DNA of 49,194 nucleotides from positions 1 to 49,194 of the forward strand of contig CAZXMW010000024.1 in assembly GCA_964641415.1 (NCBI GenBank). Reading direction: 5' to 3'. The notes beneath the pieces were generated by a model. The model searched no databases. It was given only the letters and a program-made list of their open reading frames with translations, and was not told the origin of the DNA. The position numbers and the translations under genes are program-made. The stretch comes from JAHECW01 sp964641415. Lineage in GTDB: Bacteria > Acidobacteriota > Thermoanaerobaculia > Thermoanaerobaculales > Sulfomarinibacteraceae. This document shows positions 45,839-49,194 of the stretch, in pieces (position 1 is the first letter of the stretch; each line of letters opens with the position of its first letter).

Positions 45839-46786
45839 CTACCCGCCGACCAGGCTGTGCGGGTTCATGGAGGGTTTCGGGGCCGCCGCCGAGCTGCGAA
45901 TGTCGTGCACCAGCTCGATGGACGGGCGCGCTTCGGCGAGGCCGAAACCGGCGCCCTCGAGCGTCTTGCGATAGACCTCGGTGTGGAGGTCGGTGAAGCC
46001 CTTGGTGAACTCGATCTCGTTGCCGTCGACGGTGATGGACCTGTGGGTCGTCTTCTGTCCGGGCACCGGCTCGAAGGGCAGGTCGCGGGTGTCCACCGAA
46101 ACGAACCAGCCGACGTCGGCGCGCTCGAGGCTGATGGCGCCGGCCATGCGCCTGGGCTCCGAGAGGTGAACCTCGTGGCGGTCGACCCTGCCGAAGAGCC
46201 ACATCAGCAGGTCGAAGAAGTGGATGCCGATGTTGGTCGCCACGCCGCCGGACTTCTCGTGTTGGCCCTTCCACGAGTAGTGGTACCAGGGGCCGCGGGA
46301 GGTGATGTAGGTCAGCACAACCTGGTGGCGCTTGCCTGACGTGTCGGCGTCGAGGCGCTGCTTGAGCTCGATGAGGGACGGGTGCACCCGCAGCTGGAGG
46401 ATGGTGTAGACACGTTGCCCTGTTTCCTCCTCCAGCTGCTCGAGGGCGTCCACGTTCCACGGGTTGAGTACAAGCGGCTTCTCGCAGATGGCGTCGGCGC
46501 CGATGCGAAGGGCGAGGCGGATGTGGGCGTCGTGGAGGTGGTTCGGTGAGCACACCGAGAGCCACTGGACCCGTTCGCCCTCGTTCTCGCGCCGCAGCTT
46601 CTCGAGGTGGCGGTCGAAGCGCTCGAACTCGGTGAAGAAGGCCACGTCGCCGAAGTAGCTGTCCAGAACGCCGGCGGAATCGTGCGGGTCGACGGCGGCG
46701 ACGAGGCGGTTGCCGGTGTCGCGGATGGCCTTGAGGTGGCGGGGGGCGACGTAGCCGGAGACGCCGGTTAATGCGAAATTCGCCAA
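45839..46786 (-). CDS. wbpB: UDP-GlcNAcA 3-dehydrogenase (WbpB, Gfo/Idh/MocA family)
   Basis: The 315-residue oxidoreductase closely follows WbpB: MANFALTGVSGYVAPRHLKA at the N-terminus, SVCSPNHLHDAHIR, EKPLVLNPWN, TILQLRVHPS, SGGVATNIGIHFFDLL-type SGGVATNIGIHFFD. WbpB oxidises C3 of UDP-GlcNAcA using a tightly bound NAD that is recycled with 2-oxoglutarate; the 3-amino group is then added by WbpE. Start is TTG 46786 with AGGAAG about nine bases upstream. It is the first intact gene of the long minus-strand run. The gene normally found before it, the dehydrogenase wbpA, is seen upstream only as repeated tails. Confidence 0.92.
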   Translation of the reverse strand: MANFALTGVSGYVAPRHLKAIRDTGNRLVAAVDPHDSAGVLDSYFGDVAFFTEFERFDRHLEKLRRENEGERVQWLSVCSPNHLHDAHIRLALRIGADAICEKPLVLNPWNVDALEQLEEETGQRVYTILQLRVHPSLIELKQRLDADTSGKRHQVVLTYITSRGPWYHYSWKGQHEKSGGVATNIGIHFFDLLMWLFGRVDRHEVHLSEPRRMAGAISLERADVGWFVSVDTRDLPFEPVPGQKTTHRSITVDGNEIEFTKGFTDLHTEVYRKTLEGAGFGLAEARPSIELVHDIRSSAAAPKPSMNPHSLVGG

Positions 46787-46820
46787 GGTCTTTCTTCCTT
46801 TGAAATGGGCAATAATTGCA

Positions 46821-46955
46821 TTAGTTTTTAGTTCTTAGTTATTCATCGCACGGCGTTTGGAGGTTTGACCGTTTCTTTCTAGTTGTCAGCGGCTTGTGGG
46901 AGATCTCATGCTCGCTTTACTTTTCTGTTTTGACTGCGGTAGACGCCGCAAATGT
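46821..46955 (-). repeat. Repeat copy A: heptamer array plus wbpA-like 3' tail
   Basis: Starting at the left, plus strand: TTAGTTTTTAGTTCTTAG array, TTATTCATCGCACGG, about 50 bases of spacer ending GGCGGCTTGTGGGAGATCTC, then the reverse complement of a coding tail. Read on the minus strand that tail ends GVYRSQNRKVKRA and a TGA at 46906-46908. This is a diverged form of the ending seen in copies B, C and E. The array lies 34 bases upstream of the wbpB start. Confidence 0.75.
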
Positions 46956-46960
46956 TCGAA

Positions 46961-47126
46961 ATTAGTTTTAAGTTCTTAGTTTTTAGTTTTTAGTTATTCA
47001 TCGCACGGAGATCGAATGTTCAGCCGTTTCTTCGTAGTTTTCGGCGGCTTGTAAGGGGTCTCATGCTTTTCTGATTTTGCCGTTTTGGTTGCGGTAGACG
47101 CCCCGGGTGTTGATCACTAGGGGTTA
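46961..47126 (-). repeat. Repeat copy B: heptamer array plus wbpA-like 3' tail
   Basis: Array TTTTTAG units to 46993, then TTATTCATCGCACGG and the spacer TTCAGCCGTTTCTTCG through GGCTTGTAAGGGGTCTC, then the tail. On the minus strand it encodes LVINTRGVYRNQNGKIRKA and stops at 47061-47063. Closely similar to copy E (only scattered differences over about 125 bases). The tail breaks off at 47123-47126, next to the antitoxin cassette. Confidence 0.8.
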
Positions 47127-47133
47127 AAGCGTT
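47112..47133. repeat. Left member of an imperfect direct repeat flanking the antitoxin gene
   Basis: GATCACTAGGGGTTAAAGCG at 47112-47131 continues TT; it matches 47468-47489 (GATCATTAGGGGGTAGGGCG, TT) at 18 of 22 positions. The two copies bracket the orphan antitoxin gene. The left part of each also matches wbpA-tail sequence (GATCACTAG, encoding LVI on the minus strand), so this may be an insertion point inside a wbpA tail. Confidence 0.55.
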
Positions 47134-47152
47134 AGGGCAGAGCCGGCTGGTG

Positions 47153-47434
47153 CTACTTCCCTCTGAGTTCTTCCTCAATTCGCTCGGCCACGAATAGCTT
47201 GAGAAGGGACTGATAGGGAACGTCCCGCCTGTTGGCCAGGACCTTGAGCCGTTCAATCATCGGCTCGGGAAGGCGGATCGATATCGTCTTGGTGGAGGGC
47301 CGCAGATTGGGAAGGGTGGAGTCTTGAGCCTTGCTCCAGTCGATATGCCGGGAGGAATCTTCCTTGGCCCAGAACTCGCGCTCTTGGTCCTCCGAGGAGA
47401 AGCTAGGAATCGGGCGCCTGGTTTTCTTGCGCAC
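47153..47434 (-). CDS. BrnA/CopG-family antitoxin, orphan
   Basis: The 93-residue protein has the layout of CopG-type (BrnA-like) antitoxins: a variable N-terminal half with FWAKEDSSRHIDWSKA, which resembles the toxin-binding region, and a C-terminal ribbon-helix-helix with KTISIRLPEPMIERLKVLA and VPYQSLLKLFVAERI. Such proteins neutralise a RelE-fold toxin (BrnT) and repress their own operon. No toxin gene is found on either side; a 15-codon open stub just upstream on the minus strand (LKMAERKEYQRAQ) could be the last trace of one. GTG start at 47434, AAAGGA upstream. Confidence 0.85.
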   Translation of the reverse strand: MRKKTRRPIPSFSSEDQEREFWAKEDSSRHIDWSKAQDSTLPNLRPSTKTISIRLPEPMIERLKVLANRRDVPYQSLLKLFVAERIEEELRGK

Positions 47435-47467
47435 GTTGATATTCCTTTCGTTCCGCCATTTTCAGTC

Positions 47468-47489
47468 GATCATTAGGGGGTAGGGCGTT
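47468..47489. repeat. Right member of the imperfect direct repeat flanking the antitoxin gene
   Basis: Partner of 47112-47133, same orientation, 18 of 22 identical. Beyond it (47490-47550) there is a GT-rich stretch with no recognisable gene, then the next heptamer array. Confidence 0.55.
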
Positions 47490-47550
47490 GGTTTGCTTTG
47501 GGGTCTGGGGTTTTGGGTCGGGTTTTAAAGTTTGCGGGAAAGAATCGGCT

Positions 47551-47650
47551 TCGAGTTTTTAGTTTTTAGTTTTTAGTTTTTAGTTATTCATCGCAGTGCG
47601 CTTCGATGTTGGAACTTTTGTTGAAAATAGTAAGCATCTTATGCATGGTT
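47551..47650 (-). repeat. Repeat copy C, non-coding part (heptamer array and spacer)
   Basis: TCGAG followed by four TTTTTAG units and TTATTCATCGCAG-like sequence, then a diverged spacer leading to the stop of the wbpA-like tail at 47651. The array is the longest perfect TTTTTAG run in the window. Confidence 0.75.
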
Positions 47651-47881
47651 TTACGCCTTCTTAATCTTATTGTTTTGGTTGCGGTACACTCCGCGCGTGT
47701 CGATCACGAGCGGAACTTGTTGGAGAACTAGATCGTAGTCTACTTGGGCGTGGTTAGTTACTACGATTGCGGCGTCAATCGTGCTGAAAATCTCTTTTGA
47801 TATCGGCGATGATTCCATCGCTGGGAGGTTCGGCCAGGTGCGCATCTTGGGTGCTATTGGGATGTGGGGATCGTCTTTCAA
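47651..47881 (-). pseudogene. UDP-sugar dehydrogenase (WbpA-like) C-terminal remnant
   Basis: Minus-strand frame of 76 codons ending in TAA. It reads DDPHIPIAPKMRTWPNL, IDAAIVVTNHAQVDYDLV and LVIDTRGVYRNQN, which matches the C-terminal UDP-binding domain of UDP-GlcNAc 6-dehydrogenases (WbpA/WecC type: a D-P-x-I-P segment, a TxHxxxDY segment and a V-D-T-R-G ending). The NAD domain and catalytic Cys are absent, so it cannot be active. The 5' break is abrupt: the frame opens directly out of the heptamer array of copy D (AAAAACTTGAAAGAC on the minus strand). It is the longest of the wbpA-like tails. Confidence 0.85.
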
Positions 47882-48000
47882 GTTTTTAGTTCTTAGTTAT
47901 TAGTTTTTAGTTATCCATCGCACGGGATCATCGAACTCTTCAATATCCTGCGATTTTTTCGCGGTATACGCCGCAGGTGTGTCGGTTGCTCATGGTGTCA
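47882..48000 (-). repeat. Repeat copy D: heptamer array plus short diverged tail
   Basis: TTTTTAGTTCTTAGTTATTAG array (47883-47910), TTATCCATCGCACGG, then a short diverged spacer. Minus strand shows CGVYREKIAGY and a TGA at 47940-47942; the CGVYR part resembles copy A. Homology beyond GVYR is weak, so this is the least certain copy. It lies just downstream of hepT. Confidence 0.6.
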
Positions 48001-48048
48001 ACTGCGTCATCGATTCGCAGTCGATTTGTGACATGTGGGCGTTGGCTT

Positions 48049-48495
48049 TCAGCTCGATTCGGGGCGGATGGATCGGACAGTGGCATCCATGACGTGCTCG
48101 GTCAATCGGAGGATGTCGTCGAGATGGCCGGAGACGATCGCATCGACCACCGCGGGGTCGATCGTCGCGTAATTGTGAACTGCAACGTTCCGGAAGCCGA
48201 CCATGGACGTCAGCGCGTCGAGGTCCACCGAGGGCACGACCTTGTTGTGCACGAGCACCGAAATCGAGTGCCCGCCGGATCGGGGCAGCTCCCATCCGTT
48301 CGCTGCGATGAGATGGGCGGCGAGATCGAGACACGCCTCGATGGCGCGCTGGAGGTTGAGCACGGTGAGATCGAGGCGCATCCAGTCCTCGATCTGGGGC
48401 GCGTCGACCCCGTGGAGGCCCTTCACCGTTTCGATGCACTTACGGGCGCTCGATACCTTTGCCAGGACCACGTCCTCGTCGAACACCACCGTCAC
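48049..48495 (-). CDS. hepT: HepT-family toxin (HEPN ribonuclease/AMPylation target)
   Basis: The 148-residue HEPN-domain protein has the HepT active-site motif R-x4-H: Arg102 in GFRNVAVHNY, His107, Tyr109. In the HepT-MntA system the toxin is a ribonuclease-type HEPN protein; the antitoxin blocks it by adding AMP groups to the conserved tyrosine next to the His. Catalytic residues and the target Tyr are all present, so it looks intact. GTG start overlaps the antitoxin stop (GTGA), the usual antitoxin-first order. It lies between repeat copies D and E. Confidence 0.92.
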   Translation of the reverse strand: MTVVFDEDVVLAKVSSARKCIETVKGLHGVDAPQIEDWMRLDLTVLNLQRAIEACLDLAAHLIAANGWELPRSGGHSISVLVHNKVVPSVDLDALTSMVGFRNVAVHNYATIDPAVVDAIVSGHLDDILRLTEHVMDATVRSIRPESS

Positions 48496-48887
48496 GCGGT
48501 CCTCCCTTGAATCATGGCCTCCTCGACTGGCCTTCGGAGGATCTTCAGATCGAGATACTGCGCAATCGTGTACATCTGGAATGCGTGGTAAGCGGACGAG
48601 TCATTCACCACGAGCGGGCGCCCGTATCGAACAACCTGCATCTTGAGGACCGGATCGACCGTGTTGAGGTCCACCAGGTCGACCGGGCGGTGGACCACCT
48701 CCTCGAGCCGCGCGCGAAGCTCGTCGCGATCACGCCAGGACAACCGGCTGCGAAACGCGACCGCGATGTCGAGATCGCTGTCTTCGGTCAGACGATCACT
48801 CACGGCGGAGCCGAACAGGATCGCGAAGTCCGCGTCTGCCAGGGCGTCGGCGAGGTCGTCGAGTGGGAGAGGTTGGTTGGAGGTCAT
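48492..48887 (-). CDS. mntA: MntA-family antitoxin, minimal nucleotidyltransferase
   Basis: A 131-residue minimal nucleotidyltransferase with the GSx10DxD motif exactly spaced: Gly26-Ser27, then Asp38 and Asp40 in FGSAVSDRLTEDSDLDIAV. MntA uses ATP to AMPylate HepT and silence it. All metal-binding acidic residues are present. First gene of the pair; ATG 48887 is about 30 bases from the start of repeat copy E, which may hold the promoter; I see no clear boxes. Confidence 0.92.
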   Translation of the reverse strand: MTSNQPLPLDDLADALADADFAILFGSAVSDRLTEDSDLDIAVAFRSRLSWRDRDELRARLEEVVHRPVDLVDLNTVDPVLKMQVVRYGRPLVVNDSSAYHAFQMYTIAQYLDLKILRRPVEEAMIQGRTA

Positions 48888-48916
48888 CGTTCTTATGGTA
48901 GCAGGGGGTTGGGATT

Positions 48917-49016
48917 TCGAGTTTTTAGTTCTTAGTTTTTAGTTTTTAGTTATCCATCGCACGGAGATTAAATGTTCAGCCGTTTCTTTGTAGTTGTCGG
49001 CGGCTTGTAAGGGGTC
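48917..49016 (-). repeat. Repeat copy E, non-coding part (heptamer array and spacer)
   Basis: TCGAGTTTTTAGTTCTTAG followed by two further TTTTTAG units, TTATCCATCGCACGG, TTCAGCCGTTTCTTTG and GGCGGCTTGTAAGGGGTCTC. Nearly identical to copy B. In reverse complement the first part contains CTAAGAACTAAAAACTCGA, related to the array at 47-88. Confidence 0.8.
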
Positions 49017-49157
49017 TCATGCTCTTCTGATTTTGCCGTTTTGGTTGCGGTAGACGCCTCTTGTGTCGATTACTAGCGGCACTTTTTTAAGAATCAATTC
49101 GTAGTCGACTTGGGCGTGGTTGGTTACTACGATTGCGGCGTCCAGACCTCCTGACAT
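49017..49157 (-). pseudogene. UDP-sugar dehydrogenase (WbpA-like) 3' tail, right-edge copy
   Basis: Minus-strand frame ending in TGA at 49017-49019 encodes LDAAIVVTNHAQVDYELIL and LVIDTRGVYRNQNGKIRRA, closely matching the remnant at 47651-47881. Homology stops near 49150; upstream the frame runs into an in-frame TAA at 49170-49172, so this copy is also truncated within the window. The 37 bases to the window end belong to some other sequence (one minus-strand frame is open, LKSLRANNFVRACQ), not identified. Confidence 0.75.
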
Positions 49158-49194
49158 GCCCGAACGAAGTTATTTGCGCGTAGCGACTTGAGTT

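Noticed and set aside
47990..48439. Alternative minus-strand frame overlapping hepT
   Set aside because: Arg-rich shadow of hepT; the hepT frame carries the R-x4-H motif and a GTGA-coupled start.
46821..49157. Integron-like cassette array with attC sites
   Set aside because: Toxin-antitoxin cassettes between repeats suggested it, and a GCGTTAGGG occurs at 47130-47138. But the repeats carry coding tails rather than imperfect palindromes with paired core sites, and no integrase is seen.
46821..49157. CRISPR array
   Set aside because: The repeat units are 100-330 bases, diverged and unevenly spaced; no short regular repeat-spacer pattern and no cas genes.
49158..49194. Gene start or end at the right edge
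   Set aside because: One minus-strand frame is open (LKSLRANNFVRACQ) but only 37 bases are available, too little to identify.

Overview
The window is a large cell-surface polysaccharide locus from a GC-rich bacterium. The two polysaccharide export routes, the Pgl-type bacillosamine genes and a DUF3473-type deacetylase suggest a Gram-negative-type envelope. An uncultured Acidobacteriota-like lineage would fit the style of the locus, but no ribosomal or other marker gene is present, so taxonomy is inference. GTG and TTG starts are common, and start/stop overlaps (ATGA, GTGA, TGATG) are frequent. I see no rRNA, tRNA, CRISPR array, transposase or integrase.

Layout. (i) 1-135: hairpins and two arrays of 7-bp repeats lie beyond the stop of the first gene. 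(ii) 133-2082 (minus): a PglF/CapD-type UDP-sugar 4,6-dehydratase. (iii) 2444-6068 (plus): a tight four-gene cassette of CMP-acylneuraminate-type cytidylyltransferase, SDR oxidoreductase, DEDDh exonuclease-like protein and radical SAM protein, the only plus-strand genes. (iv) 6251-46786 (minus): about 40 kb of co-directional genes read right to left. In transcription order these are wbpB, wbpI and wbpD homologues (ManNAc3NAcA-type sugar); Wzt; a PP-loop protein; a pyruvyl transferase; Wzm; NeuB; a KdsC-GmhA fusion; a GT-B protein; a GT4; asnB; Wzx; an asparagine-synthase-like protein and a frameshifted CapA protein; a GT4; a second asparagine-synthase-like/CapA pair; an ATP-grasp ligase; a second asnB; two GT4s; a FemAB/GNAT-like transferase; an O-antigen ligase/polymerase; a deacetylase pseudogene; a GT4; two deacetylases; an ATP-grasp protein; a DUF3473 deacetylase; then pglC, pglD and pglE. 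(v) 46787-49194: a repeat-rich junction with five direct, imperfect copies of a unit made of a 7-bp array, a conserved spacer and the 3' end of a WbpA-like UDP-sugar dehydrogenase. An orphan BrnA/CopG-type antitoxin and a HepT-MntA toxin-antitoxin pair sit between the copies.

How it could work together. PglF, PglE, PglD and PglC together would make UDP-diacetylbacillosamine and load it on the lipid carrier. The wbpB/D/I set would make a diacetamido-mannuronic acid, although the dehydrogenase (wbpA) survives here only as tails and no dedicated wbpE is seen. NeuB, the HAD-SIS fusion and NeuA would make and activate a nonulosonic-type acid. Glycosyltransferases assemble the chain; pyruvyl, amide, acyl and deacetylase enzymes decorate it; and either Wzx with the Wzy/WaaL-like protein, or Wzm/Wzt, exports it. 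The unusual points are the number of PP-loop (asparagine synthase-like) proteins paired with CapA proteins, the four-gene plus-strand cassette, the HAD-SIS fusion beside a NeuB without a SAF domain, and the heptamer/wbpA-tail repeat system at the right edge.
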